NCBI GenBank assembly: GCA_015179125.1
Contig: WHVA01000070.1
Coordinates: 1-64,000, forward strand
From: Gautieria morchelliformis
Lineage: Eukaryota; Basidiomycota; Agaricomycetes; Gomphales; Gomphaceae
DNA length: 64,000 nucleotides
Reading direction: 5' to 3'
In this document: positions 10,959 to 21,211 of the stretch, piece by piece
Layout: each line of letters starts with the position of its first letter
Position numbering within the stretch: the first letter of the stretch is position 1
Notes under the pieces: model-generated
The model's input: the letters and a program-made list of their open reading frames with translations, nothing else
Told to the model about the DNA's origin: nothing
The model's database searches: none
Translations under genes and position numbers: made by a program

Positions 10959-11905
10959 CCTCTACATATGTCTGCATGTGCCCAAGTATAGTGTGCATAG
11001 CATGTCCTCCATGCACAGTGTGTCCCTCAAATATAGCATGCTTATTGTGTGCCTGGTTTGTAACATGACCCCACACATAACATGTCCCCAAGTATAGTGT
11101 GCGTAGCACGTCCTCCATGCATAGTCTGTCTCCACATGTAGCATGTCCCTGGTTTGTAGCATGTCCCCAAACGTAGCGTGCCCCTAAATTATAGCATGTG
11201 TGTCCCCCATGCATAGCATGTCCACATGTGTAGCATGTCCCTACATGTAGTGTGTGTAGCATCTGCCTCAAGTATAGTGTGCAAAGTGTGTCCCCCATGC
11301 ATAACATGTCCCCCAAGTGTAGTGTGCATAGCATGCCCTTTGTTTGTAGTGTGTCCCCCTGGTATAGCATGTGTAGAATGTCCCGTCTTGTAGTGTGTTC
11401 CCCATGCATAGTGTGTGTAGTGTGTCCCCTGTTTGTACCGTGTCCCCCAAGCATAGTATGTCCCCAAGCATAGTATGTCCCCAAGCATAGTATGTCCCCA
11501 AGCATAGTATGTCCCCAAGCATAGTATGTCCCCAAGCATAGTGTATCCCACCATATAGTGTGCACATCCCCATGCATAGTGTGTGTGTGCCCATGCATAG
11601 CATGCTTGTCCCCATGCATAACAGTGTGTCTCTACGCATAACATGCATGTCCCCAAGCATAGCATGCGTGTCCCCATGCACAACATGCATGTCTCCACGC
11701 CTAACGTGCATGTCTCCACACCTAACATGCATGTCTCCACGCATAACATGCATGTCTTCATGCCTAACATGCATGTCTCCATGCATAACATATGTGTCTC
11801 CATGCATAGTGTGCGTGTGCCCATGCATAGTGTGCGTGTGCCCATGCATAGTGGGTGTAGCATGTCCCAATGGCATGTGTAGCATATCCCAAGGGCCTCA
11901 AAGTG
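10959..11905. repeat. Minisatellite built on a TGTCC-n-GCATAG unit
   Basis: About 950 bp of degenerate short tandem units. The cleanest block, about 11447-11548, is six near-identical 17-bp units TGTCCCCAAGCATAGTA. Other parts use units around 19-22 bp with ATGCATAACATGCATGTCTCC or GTGTGCCCATGCATAGTG. All frames through it are open for long distances and give repetitive peptides; these are repeat artefacts, not genes. Confidence 0.93.
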
Positions 11906-12724
11906 AAGCAAGCAGAGGCTGTCTTTTCATTAACTTCTAGCAAACTCAGGGACATGTATCAATATCTATTTTGTGACATACAGATATAAATAAAATAGTA
12001 AAGGAGGCCATATTTAAGCAGCTGCTGTCATTAATTTTAGCAAAGTCAGGATTATCTATTTTTTGAAAAATGTCAAAACAAATGTCCAGTACATTTAAGC
12101 TGAAGTTAATATTAATTTTAGCAGAGTCAAGATTATCTATTTTTCGAAAAATGTCAAAAAAATGCACTGTACATTTAAGCTGGAGCTGTTGTCAATTTTC
12201 ACAAAGTCAGGATAATTTATTGACATCTATTTGTGAAAAAATGCCAAAAAAGTACAGTACATTGAAGCAGAAGCTGTTATTAATGCCCAGCCCAAGCCAG
12301 AGAAGCCCAGAGACTGACAGAGAAACCCAGAGGCCAGCCAAAGCCATAGTAACAGCCACCAGTATAGCCAGAGAAGGAGTGCCTGACAGCTTTACAGTAA
12401 ATAAAACAACAAAAACCACATTTAAAAGTAGAACCTTTTGTCATTAATTTTAGAGGAAACTGTCAATTTTCGAAAAAAACCTGAAAAATATATATATAAA
12501 AATACTTTTTTTCAGCAGTCTTGGGATTTTATTTAAATCTATTTTTCGAAAAAATTCACACAAATATAAAGTACATGTGACAATACAATATGATGAAAAA
12601 AAAAATGGAACCAATAAAATTACAAACACAAATAAAATAAAATACATGGGAATGCATTAAAAAAGAGATATTACTTACCAATAGAAAGCCAGCCAAGCCA
12701 GTAGATAGCCAGCCAACCAAAGCC
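11906..12724. repeat. Diverged tandem units of about 80 bp, AT-rich
   Basis: Units starting near 11925, 12027, 12109, 12190 and 12437 share the sequence TTAATTTTAGCAAAGTCAGG, then TCTATTTTTCGAAAAAATG and CAGTACATTTAAGC. Spacing is about 80-85 bp for the central units and longer where other sequence intervenes. From about 12600 a run of AGCCAGCCA repeats leads into repeat X. No gene seen. Confidence 0.75.
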
Positions 12725-13137
12725 ATTGACAGCCAGCCAGCTCAAGGAGGAGACACCAGAGAGCGCAGACACAGCAGACAGAGCAGAGAGCAGACAGCGC
12801 AGACACAGCAGACAGCAGACACAGCAGAGAGCAGACAGCAGAGAGAGCACACAGCAGAGTGAGGAATTGCCGGTCAGGCAGATTCCTGGTGTTCCATCCT
12901 ACCGAACTGCCTTTATATACCGCGCACGCGTGTCATGCACGGACCACGCGCGAACGGGTCACGTGACCGCGGACGCTGCTGCGCAGCTTCACGCCGGTCT
13001 GCCGGTCACGTGACCGCTGCACAGCGTTGGTGCTCGCGGCTGCGCCGCTCGCCGCTGACCTAAGTTTTATGTAATATTATTTGTAAGCATGCCCACAACC
13101 TCCCACCGTGCTACTTTCACCTATAGGAATTGATCTC
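12725..13137 (-). repeat. Repeat X, copy A
   Basis: Inverted relative to 24550-24896. Shared, in reverse complement: an AG/CAGACAGCAG simple-repeat edge, GGAATTGCCGGT, a TATAAA-bearing stretch, two GTCACGTGAC palindromes flanking GC-rich sequence, TAATATTATTTGTAAGC and CACCGTGCTACTTTCACCTATAGG. The GC-rich core with a TATA box suggests a promoter-bearing end of an unknown transposon, but I cannot assign its class. Confidence 0.8.
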
Positions 13138-13390
13138 AATGGTTATGTGCCACTAAGTTCTTGTTGCCGGCTCACATAGCGGTCCAGGTGCAAAGGTCTA
13201 TGGTTCAAGGTCCATAGAGGTTCTCCCAGTAGCTCAGATGCTCCCCAGGTTTAACCCTGACTTTCTATTTCAATACTGGTATTTACAGCTACACGCAGCC
13301 CTAATCTGAGCTGATTTCCATTGGGCATATAGGCCCAAGTTTCCAAAAATTCAATATGTCCTAATAAGCTACAATTTTTATATAGAATTG

Positions 13391-13526
13391 TTAGATAATA
13401 TACAGAAAAAAACTATATTAAATGTCTTATTCTTCAACAGTTGATGGGGTACGATCTTTTAGATAATATACAGAAAAAAACTATATTAAATGTCTTATTC
13501 TTCAACAGTTGATGGGGTACGATCTT
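13391..13526. repeat. Perfect 68-bp tandem duplication
   Basis: TTAGATAATATACAG through GATGGGGTACGATCTT occurs twice in direct succession with a 68-bp period and no difference that I can see. The identity implies a very recent duplication or strong conversion. Confidence 0.93.
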
Positions 13527-13801
13527 TGCAGGTGGTGTCACGGGGGCATGAGTTTCATACTCCACTTTTTGTGTACGAAACAGCTGTAACATGTGACATG
13601 TGACTATAGACCGAAGTTCCTTCCTCCTTACACAGACGACATGCATGTCTCCTGAAACACCAGTTAAGGTCAGGACTGACTATAGGTCGAAGCGCTCACA
13701 GTAGATAGGTTATAGAGGTTCATAGTTTGATAGTCTGACAGCGACGAGAGTCGCTGTCCTAAATACATATCTATCTTCTATTAAGCATACGACACCATTT
13801 C

Positions 13802-14099
13802 GTTTGCATTGCTTTGCCAGTGTTTTCCCATGTGACATTGTGAGACATTGGATTGTAGCACTTTCATTGGCTGTCGTGTCAGAGAAGCGTTACTCAGGAT
13901 TCATGTGATTGGGTGCCGCAGGGGTTTGCATATGTTTTCCTCTGGTTTGCATTGCTTTGCCAGTGGTTTACCGTGTTTTCCACCCATGTGACATTGTGAG
14001 ATGTTGGATTGTTGGCCTTTCATTGGCTATCGTGTCAGACAAGTGTTACTCAGCATTCGTGTGATTGGGTGTAGCAGGGGTTTGCATATGTTTTCCTCT
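13802..14099. repeat. Tandem duplication, units of about 143 bp
   Basis: GTTTGCATTGCTTTGCCAGTG starts both units (13802 and 13945). Each continues with CATGTGACATTGTGAGA, a TTTCATTGGCTxTCGTGTCAGA block, TGTGATTGGGTG and GCAGGGGTTTGCATATGTTTTCCTCTG. The second unit has an extra short insert. ATTGG/CCAAT pentamers recur. The flanks (13138-13390, 13527-13801, 14100-14514) contain no gene that I can recognise. Confidence 0.85.
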
Positions 14100-14514
14100 G
14101 TTTTGGTGGCATGTGATGTTGTCCGTCAAATGTTATTGGCTGACAACTGACACAGTCCTTCGTATGCACTCCTGTGATTGGCTATTGGCTCTTCCTCTGC
14201 TTTGCATGTGTGTTGCACCATTTGCTTACCAAGGTTTTCCCTCTGCATGCATGGGCTCACTACCATCATCAATCAACAGTCGGTGATGTGTGCTACTTTT
14301 ACTTATCCATATCCGTGGTTTCTTCTCCTACATTCCCGTGATTACATTTTTTGCTTATCTAACCATGCCCTATATGTCCACTCCTACTCCACGTCTTCAA
14401 TTGCGCTCCGTTCTTAGATGCGACAAACGTCTTCTGAGACGTGGTCATATGGGAGTCTGTGAGAGGTGTTCTGTAAGTCGTTTGACATATGGTAAGCATA
14501 CTTTACTGAACCAC

Positions 14515-14760
14515 TGTCTCGCCCAAGCCCGCGATGTCCGAGAACAAGATACCTGCGCCGTGAGCGCCCTGGGCCAGAATATCCTGCGGCGTTGTCCCAT
14601 TCACGAAATGCCGCGAGATTGCTTTGCTCCACACGTCCGTGATAGTGATCGGGAAGCCAGCAGCAAACTTTGGGGTGATTTCAGTGAGGATGGCCTCGAC
14701 GTATGCTAGCGAGTCATTTGCAGTCGGACCCGGGTTCGTTAGGTCAAATTGCGCAAGCCA
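14515..14760 (-). pseudogene. Lysophospholipase (phospholipase B)-like exon fragment
   Basis: Minus-strand translation gives an 81-residue open stretch with an AGFPITITDVWSKAISRHFVNGTT block and AHGAGILFSDIAG, ending just before a TAA near 14515. The order fits the middle of fungal lysophospholipase B (PLA2_B family), secreted or GPI-anchored enzymes that release fatty acids from (lyso)phospholipids. The Ser active-site box GLSGG and the C-terminal half are absent. Upstream (to the right) the homology is cut by the solo LTR at 14789. Assignment is from motif memory and is moderate. Confidence 0.5.
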
Positions 14761-14788
14761 GCCTCCGAAGGCGGCATTCCCCAGCCCC

Positions 14789-15205
14789 TGTCAGGGGACA
14801 CCCTGTTTTCCATTTCCAGTTCCAACACCACACCCAGTTCCGACTCCATTTCCGACTCCGCTTCCGGTTCCAATTCCATCTCCGCCTCCGCTTTCGGAAA
14901 TGATTCCGCTCCTGGGAGAACTTCCACCAGTTCTGTTCGCTTTGCCAGTTCCACTCCAATTCCAACTTCCACTCTCAGAAAAGTGTCGGAAATCAAGCGA
15001 CTCACATAATAGGTGGCATCAAGGGTCGATCAAGGGTCAGGGAGATGCAGGGTTGATGGCGGGTGCCAAGCGTTGTCCCTGGCTGCGCAGCGTAGTATAA
15101 TACGGGCTCGCTGACATTGGGGGTCCTTAGACTTTTCTCTTTGGATTTCCCCTTGTCAGTTGTGTGGTAGTGTGATCTCCACAACTAGCCAGGGTTGCCC
15201 TTACA
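14789..15205 (+). repeat. Solo LTR of Ty3 family A
   Basis: Starts TGTCAGGGGACACCC and ends AGCCAGGGTTGCCCTTACA, the ends of the LTRs of element A (26156-26641, inverted). It is about 417 bp against 486 bp and lacks part of the middle-to-end region. The outer five bases differ (GCCCC before, TGGAC after), so a target-site duplication is not visible and one end may be rearranged. Confidence 0.85.
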
Positions 15206-15576
15206 TGGACAACTTCTTGTGCTGTGTGTGAAACCTGATTGATTTATCCAGAAGGAAACGAAACATGTTGGGCATCGTAGAATTCCAACCGCCCGATTGG
15301 TAGTCCAAATGTATGACAGTAGCTCCAGATATAAAGCCAGTGGTCTAGAAAAGATGAGGGATCCCGGAGTTCGGCCACTCGATGACCATCGAGTGTGCGA
15401 TTTTACAGAGGGCTCTATTAGGCAGTTCGGTAGGGACACCGTTAGTACAACAGTACCATAGCGAGGCTTCTAGTCGTTGTCCTAAGTCAAGCGCAGACTG
15501 GATGAATTCGTAGGATTCCTTTACCACATGATGTGAAGACTAGGCGCTTCGATAGCAAAGGACCGATGGGAAAGAA
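15206..15576. other. No recognisable gene
   Basis: Short overlapping frames only; no family motif or shared repeat seen. Confidence 0.5.
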
Positions 15577-16400
15577 CTATGAGCAGCCATTTCGGCAATC
15601 CTGCAGTTAGTACAATGGCGGCATCAGTCAAATGCAAGCTGCAAGAATTGCCGATACAAGAGAGAGAGAGAGAGAGAGAGAGAAACTCAATTATAGTGCA
15701 TGAAGCGCTGAGCGCTTATGGTGCACTTTATCTACTTGATACAGTAGCTACCTTAATGTGATAATAGTGGGAATAGAAGTCAAAGGACAATGTAGTAGAG
15801 CTGCGAGTGCCCGCAGATGCACCTGACCCCAATTGGGGCGGGAGACACGGTTCTAAACCTGTCGCGCTTTTAGACAATGATTGCATCTCTGGATCTTGTA
15901 TCTCTTGCTGTGGAGGGATCCCGCTGCTGGTCCCCCAGCAGCGGTCAAAACTCCCCGCATCTCCAGTGCATATGGCCTGCGGGCACAGTTATCTAAGTGG
16001 GAGGAGTAGGGCGTGGCAAAAGGCTGATAACGAAGAAGTGGAATAGCAGAAGGACTGGGGTGTATTAAAGTTGGCCGGGGAGGCACAAGAGGGCCAATCC
16101 CTCATGAGAATAGGGTCGGCAGGAAACGAGAGCCGAGACGGAGGATGGGTGTAAACTATGCAGCGAACGTGAGTATTCGATTATGAGTGCAGAGAATGGT
16201 AAGCTTAGGGCCGATACAAGCACGCGTGATTTTACGTAGGAGGCACCGTGACTCGCATAGCAATGGCTCTGGCAGAAGCGCACGCCTTTGTGCTGATGTG
16301 GAAAATTCATCCTGTAGAGTAATTCGGCAACAATACTAAGTATTAGTACTGCAATTGAAGCCTTTCCGCCTTGTGCCAAGGGTTGTCAATATAGGTCGAA
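15577..16400 (+). repeat. Repeat E, copy 1 (interrupted)
   Basis: The segments 15577-15660 and 16210-16400 match, in order, the reverse complement of 61590-61856: ATGAGCAGCCAT, GCAGTTAGTACAATGGCGGC, AAGAATTGCCGATACAAG, then CACGCGTGATTTTACGT, GTGACTCGCATAGCAA, GTGGAAAATTCATCCTGTA and CAATTGAAGCC. The two segments are separated here by a 549-bp insertion but are continuous in copy 2. Confidence 0.88.
15661..16209. mobile_element. 549-bp insertion with 11-bp target-site duplication, possible SINE
   Basis: GCCGATACAAG occurs at 15650-15660 and again at 16210-16220, flanking this segment, while the uninterrupted copy of repeat E at 61.6 kb has it once. The insert starts with an (AG)n tract of about 22 nt next to the left duplication. 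It contains GGTTCTAAACC near 15850, close to the pol III B-box consensus GGTTCGANNCC. A long duplication with a simple-repeat edge is what LINE-mobilised SINEs leave. A clear A box was not found. Confidence 0.6.
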
Positions 16401-16439
16401 GTAAGATATAGACTGAAGTCGTGAATTCGATAGTGAGCA

Positions 16440-16620
16440 GCGACCCAGGTAGGGATGCACACCGTCCGTATTACGGCCACAGCCGTATAATGTACGGCAG
16501 GTTGACGGATACGGCAGACCGTATGCCGTCCATATGGTCAAGACCTCTCCCCTCTGACGGTACGGTATGGCACCGTACCGGCCGTATTACGGTTGACGGC
16601 AATATTATACGGTAGGGCTA
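16440..16620. repeat. Cluster of CCGTA/TACGG inverted motifs
   Basis: Within about 180 bp the sequences CCGTATTACGG, CCGTATAATGTACGG, TACGGCAGACCGTA, TACGGTATGGCACCGTACCGG and TTATACGG form many small inverted repeats. It begins TAGGGATGCACACCG, resembling one end of some fungal hAT-type elements. A matching inverted end was not found, so it is described as a repeat only. Confidence 0.5.
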
Positions 16621-17236
16621 TTGGAACTTAAGATCCCCAACTCTCTCCGAAGGAGAGGGAGGGACCTGTCGACCCAAATGTCCAAGCTTCCCGCTTACGT
16701 GGAACAATTTGTATTGATTTTATTGGCTGCCGCATGCTATTCGTTTTTCCTCCCAGTGAGTCATTCCCTCGTGTTAGCCATTCTGTTCCAACAGGTGCCG
16801 CTTTCATGCCTAGGGTAATCGCTGTCCCTTGCCGGACCGTGCCGACACGTCCCCGTCACGCCTTTGGGTTTTCCCTTTCCTTGCCAGTGTCCGCTCCCTC
16901 CCTTCCCTTTTTTTTTTTTTATTCATTGTCGATACTGTCGCATTTCCCGTTCCCTCCCACATTGGTCCTGGCTGCTGTCCTCGGCGACGTTTTTTGGAGG
17001 CTGTTTACCGTCCGTCGATGACGAATACGTGTTCATTGCGTGTTCATTCTTTATCCCGTACGTCCCTGCCTTCCTCATTGTCCATTCGTCGTTCTACTTA
17101 CTTGTGATGTCCTGTGCATCCTATTCCATGGATTGCTTGGCCGGGGTTGTCGTCGGTAACTTTTAAATAATAAAAAATAATAATAAAATAAAAAATAAAA
17201 AAGACTTCCTCCAAATATCTTTCCTACCCATGTGAG

Positions 17237-18118
17237 TTGAAAAAATTGCCTTCCCTTCGCCTGTTCATGACTGACCGTGCCATTGCGATTGTGTTGCTTA
17301 TGATCAATATCATGATAATTAAATTTCATATTTTAAATGACTTAAAATTGTCAAACATGTCCAACGTCGAACGTTGTTGCGATGTTAACCCATTGTGGAT
17401 GATATTCGACAATCGTCATCGTCTTGTGTCGCTTGACTCAACCCATAAGAAAGACTTACTAGCGTGCATGCGTACAGTTAGGCCTCGTCGTTCCTATGTT
17501 CAATATTCTATCCGGCAGCTAGGTGTCATTATCGTGGACTTTTATTACGATCACTGTCAATATTTTGCAAATTGTTCTATGAGAGAAATCTCTCATCTTA
17601 GGTCGCTGGATGTGAAATGTAACGACGACATGCCTCCCTCTTCTTTGTTAGGTATGATTTTTGAACGGATTTATGGCCCCCGTATATTTTCCCTGTTACG
17701 ACTGCCGCCTACGGAGTTTCCCTGTGGGGGCGACGATGATCCGGTTAAGTTGCTGTATAATGACTTATTTTCGGACACCTTTTCCTTTTCTTGTCAAGTG
17801 TTAAATAACTCTCGCATGAAAACCTGTCTTCACGGATTGCACGTGTCAAGAAGGCCTAACATCGGCCATCGTTTTCCATCCTTGGCAGATAATATAATAA
17901 ATGCCTTTCAAGATCGTTGTCGTGGCCTTCAGAAGTACGATCGCCCTTCACTCGTACAAGTCTTATTGTGTTATCAACCTTTTCAGACGCGATTTGCATT
18001 AAAACGAAGACTGTTACACCTGTTTGCAGTACCTAAGGCGCGCGTCGGATTTGCTTCCGTTTTAGCGCGCAAACTTGGAACAACGATATCTTGCTTGATA
18101 TCCCTCAGATTCGCTTGA
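17237..18118 (+). CDS. Orphan protein of unknown function (293 aa)
   Basis: A clean 882-bp frame in an AT-rich segment. I do not recognise the family. The N-terminus has a hydrophobic run (about residues 15-32, AIAIVLLMINIMIIKF), which could be a membrane or signal segment, or may lie upstream of a true internal start such as the Met near residue 42. The rest is mixed, with a His/Cys-bearing YYDHCQYFANC stretch (about 108-118) and a basic C-terminus. Upstream (16621-17236) is pyrimidine-rich, with no other gene visible. Codon style resembles the Helitron relic at 1.3-3.3 kb, so a transposon origin is possible but unproven. Confidence 0.5.
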   Translation: MKKLPSLRLFMTDRAIAIVLLMINIMIIKFHILNDLKLSNMSNVERCCDVNPLWMIFDNRHRLVSLDSTHKKDLLACMRTVRPRRSYVQYSIRQLGVIIVDFYYDHCQYFANCSMREISHLRSLDVKCNDDMPPSSLLGMIFERIYGPRIFSLLRLPPTEFPCGGDDDPVKLLYNDLFSDTFSFSCQVLNNSRMKTCLHGLHVSRRPNIGHRFPSLADNIINAFQDRCRGLQKYDRPSLVQVLLCYQPFQTRFALKRRLLHLFAVPKARVGFASVLARKLGTTISCLISLRFA

Positions 18119-19002
18119 AATTTCATATCTGAAGCTATGTGGACCATAGCTAGGGCATAGAACTAAAAAATCCAAATAAAACAAGCATTTTTTATTTTGC
18201 ATTTTGGGTGCTGAGGGGGAACAATGTCAAGCTTAGCTTACTGTATGTAGTTCAATGCAGGTTTTAATTTTGTTTGCTACTTTGTACTAATGGTGAGAAC
18301 CCACTATGGGAGAATCTCCAGAAGAGGGTGTCATAGGATTGGAGAGGAAGGGCTTAGCTTCTTCTGACATTAGATCAGTGAGATCTGACGGTAGGCGTTC
18401 ATTCTCGATGTCGGATTTCCTCCTGTGTAGCATAAGCCCCGAAATCTTTGATCCCTTCCGCACCGAGTGCCAATGCACCATAAGGCAACTTCGCCGATCC
18501 TGACATGTTCTTGAGCTCGGAAACCGCGGGGGCGCACACGTATGCGGTGGGGTGAGGGGTGCGGAGGTGCTGGGGTGGGTGAGCTGGTGCAGGAGGACGT
18601 GGTGGTGGGGGAATGGGCGACGGCAGGTGCGGGTGCAGGTACGCGTGCCCTGGGACACGAATGTGCCTGGGCCATGGCGCTCTGCGGGAGTCGAGTGGTC
18701 AGACACCCTGGTATGAGGAATACGGGCCGGGATACTCACGGAAGTTGGTCACTGGGGTTATGGGGAGTTGACAGGGAGCTGCTGGTACTTGACGGCGAGC
18801 CTGTGGAGCTAAGCGAAAAGGCGCGATTGAAGAACAGGGTCAGCGGATGCTTCGAAGCCCGGGGCAAGTTCATATGGAAGATGAGTGCCGAACCAAGAGA
18901 GGCTGAAGTGTCTGTGGTGCGTGGTGTTATCGATGGTGCAGCGCGGCAAGCCGCCTATTATGAATCGGCATAACCCGACCAAGTTCGACTTGCCTTACCA
19001 AC
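18119..19002. other. No recognisable gene
   Basis: Overlapping frames on both strands at 18287-18973 in GC-rich sequence; neither shows a motif I know. They look like shadows of each other. Confidence 0.4.
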
Positions 19003-20686
19003 AATGGGAAATAACAAAAATAAAAGACAGCCCACCAAGTCAACACGAGCAACGAAAAAGGTCAAAGAACCTCCAGAGGAACTGTTACCTGACATAGCGG
19101 GAATTCAGGGCAAAGGTCGGTTTATATATAATGATGCTATTTCAAGCTCACCAGTTATTTAGAATCTGTTCAAACTACTAGCACTTTTCGACTGAAACGT
19201 CAGGCGGCAAAAAAAGTAACTTTTGAAGACTTAGAATCTGAGTCAGGGTCTTCATATGAGGCAGAGACCCAGCCGGCTCAAAGTGCATCCGAGTCCGAAG
19301 CCGAGCCCAACGACCCTAATCGAGACTCAGAGTCTGAAGAGTTTGTAGAGGTGGCAGTTCCCAAACAGGTAAAGGATATTGATGAACCTGGTATGCCATC
19401 ATATTTTTCATTTATAATTTGATGCTCATTTCACGGCCTAGTAATTATCTTGCGTGTTCCGGACGGCACTGAAGCCGAAGGGTTTGTTGAGCGTGTGAAG
19501 CTTCCTGCCAATGTCAGTTACAAGAAGGTTGAGGAACGTATCTTCAAAGCGACAGGGTGCCATCAAACAGTGCAAAAGATGCCGCACCTAGCTTACCGGC
19601 TCAAAGGTGTGCGAGATAAACACCTTTCGAAACTGGCAAAAGAAGAGGACTGGGACAACCTCAAGGATGATGTGAAGGGCGCTCAGGCAAGGAAGAAAAA
19701 GGGCGATGCCAGTGGCGTGGAAGTAGACATCGTTCTGGATGAAAGTGTACGTGTGCGTGTGACTTCGCATGGCAGCCGCATCTGATATTATAAGAATTAT
19801 AGTACATCGCATCGCTTCGGCATACACTTTCCAGGAAAAGGGACAAAACTGTGACAAATGCAGCTGGCAGGGGCAAAAAGAAGAAAGCTCATATTCAGGA
19901 CTTGAACACTGATTCTGACACTGAAGGACCTGAGATCGAAGAGCATGGCCTACCGACAAAACAGGAAAGGGATTTCATGGAGGCGTTGAAGGCAGAGTAT
20001 TCAAACTGTGGCAAACCGGCATGTGCTTCAAAAGTCTGCAAACTGAATAAGAACGGAGAGCACACGCATTTATCATGGTGCCAACTCCAGTCCTGGGTAA
20101 CAGCCTTGGTGAGTACAACCTTTGCATTTATATGTATTACTCGCTGCTAATAATGCGAATTTAGGTTTCTAACATTCACAGGGTCACTATGAAAGTTCCT
20201 CAAAACAACGCTCACTTCGAAGATTTCCATTATCGCAAAGACTCCATTCAAAAAGAGAAGACCTATGAAGGGTCAACGGCGAACCTGCCCGGCGCTGAAT
20301 TGGGTCTTCAAGGATCATTTCCTATGATGATGTTCCCACCAATTGACTATCGAATGTTTGCTCAGAACATGGTCCTGAACCGCCCTGTTACTCCAGTCAA
20401 TCCTGACAAGAGACCGGAACAGTTGACCCCTGCGACTCCCGGTGACATCGCTTACCCAAGCATCGAAGAGTTTCTTGACGATGTCCGTAATTGGCCTGAG
20501 GCTAGGGGGTGGAACATTGACGAATTCAAAGGTAAATTTGACGCAAACAACGTTTACTTCCTAAATGAACTGAAGGAGGTGACGGCTGATGTGCTCATGG
20601 CCAACATCGGGATGTCATGGGGTGACACGAATTTCATCAAAGGAGCGGCTAGAAAGGCTATAAGGAAGCTTGCTAAGAAGGTGTGA
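19003..20686 (+). CDS. Nuclear-type protein with acidic N-terminus and SAM-like C-terminus
   Basis: Five exons can be joined. Start ATG at 19003 gives a basic N-terminus (Lys/Arg-rich). Intron 1 (19115 to about 19161, GTCGGT..TAG) removes an in-frame TAG. The second exon is Ser/Glu-rich and acidic. Intron 2 (near 19391-19442) restores the frame into a VPDGTEAEGFVERVKLPANVSYKKV block and an EEDWDNLKDDVKGAQARKKKGD block. Intron 3 lies between about 19747 and 19838, but its junction is one base out of frame as I read it. Intron 4 (about 20110-20164) is clean. The C-terminus (YPSIEEFLDDVRN, then ELKEVTADVLM, then ARKAIRKLAKK) has the helix pattern of a SAM domain, a protein-interaction fold. Members of this kind are repeated in basidiomycete genomes and may be transposon-linked. 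Function unknown. Confidence 0.6.
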
Positions 20687-20955
20687 GAGGGAGGGAGGCA
20701 AGCAGAATTATGCCAGTAGGACACAATAATTAGATTTACTATATACATCAAAAAGAACAATTTAGAGAATTATGGATATTTGAGATCGGCGGCCTTAGTA
20801 CCATCTGAGGCAGCGCACGGCACATTATTGGTATTTAACCTTGAGGCCGCTACCACCAACACACCGCAAGAATGTAGATGGTTCACTTGTAACGTGACTT
20901 GTCTGCATGTTGACAACAGCTCTGCCTCTCAGACTCGCACAACATAGTTCTTTAC
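20687..20955. other. Intergenic, no feature seen
   Basis: Ends with a pyrimidine-rich stretch and TTATTCCAG directly before the ATG of the next frame, so it may be an intron acceptor. Confidence 0.4.
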
Positions 20956-21180
20956 TTGTTGTCTGCCTCTAATTCTCGATATTTGTTATTCCAGATGCCA
21001 TCAACACCGCCCCAATCTCTCAAGCTTCCATTGATGACGAGCACACCAGATAGTGTCAGTTCCAGTAAATCTCATGAATCACACATTCGGACCCAGGATG
21101 ATTTGAAAAAGCTGATGAAGGGCGAGTTCTCCGGTGCGATATTCGAGAGTAATTCTCTGCTTGAAGAGTGCTGTCGGGCG
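20956..21180 (+). pseudogene. Truncated exon of unknown protein
   Basis: An ATG preceded by a splice-acceptor-like TTATTCCAG opens a frame rich in Ser, Pro and Thr, then SHESHIRTQDDLKKLMKGEFSG and IFESNSLLEE. Homology to a continuous protein appears to stop around 21180, where a different frame gives the helicase fragment. I do not recognise the family; it may have belonged to the gene upstream or to another transposon. Confidence 0.35.
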
Positions 21181-21211
21181 GATCAATCCTTTGGATGTTC
21201 CTATGCCAGAT

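Noticed and set aside
11447..11548. Regular 17-bp units considered as a CRISPR-like array
   Set aside because: Units abut directly with no unique spacers, and the host is a eukaryote.
10954..11911. Long open frames on both strands in the minisatellite (up to 240 codons)
   Set aside because: They only reflect a short unit without stops; the peptides are pure repeats with no start context or domain.
12726..13013. Ser/Arg/Gln-rich frame at repeat X
   Set aside because: Encoded by CAGACAGCAG simple repeats; no counterpart in copy B.
14739..15009. Frames on both strands in the family A LTR, rich in Ser/Pro or Trp/Asn/Arg
   Set aside because: The LTR region has a GGAA/TTCC triplet pattern that is open in several frames; it recurs unchanged in frame-free form at 26.4 and 55.2 kb.
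15800..15870. Possible tRNA gene around the B-box-like GGTTCTAAACC
   Set aside because: No acceptor stem or anticodon arm could be folded by eye; kept only as a SINE hint.
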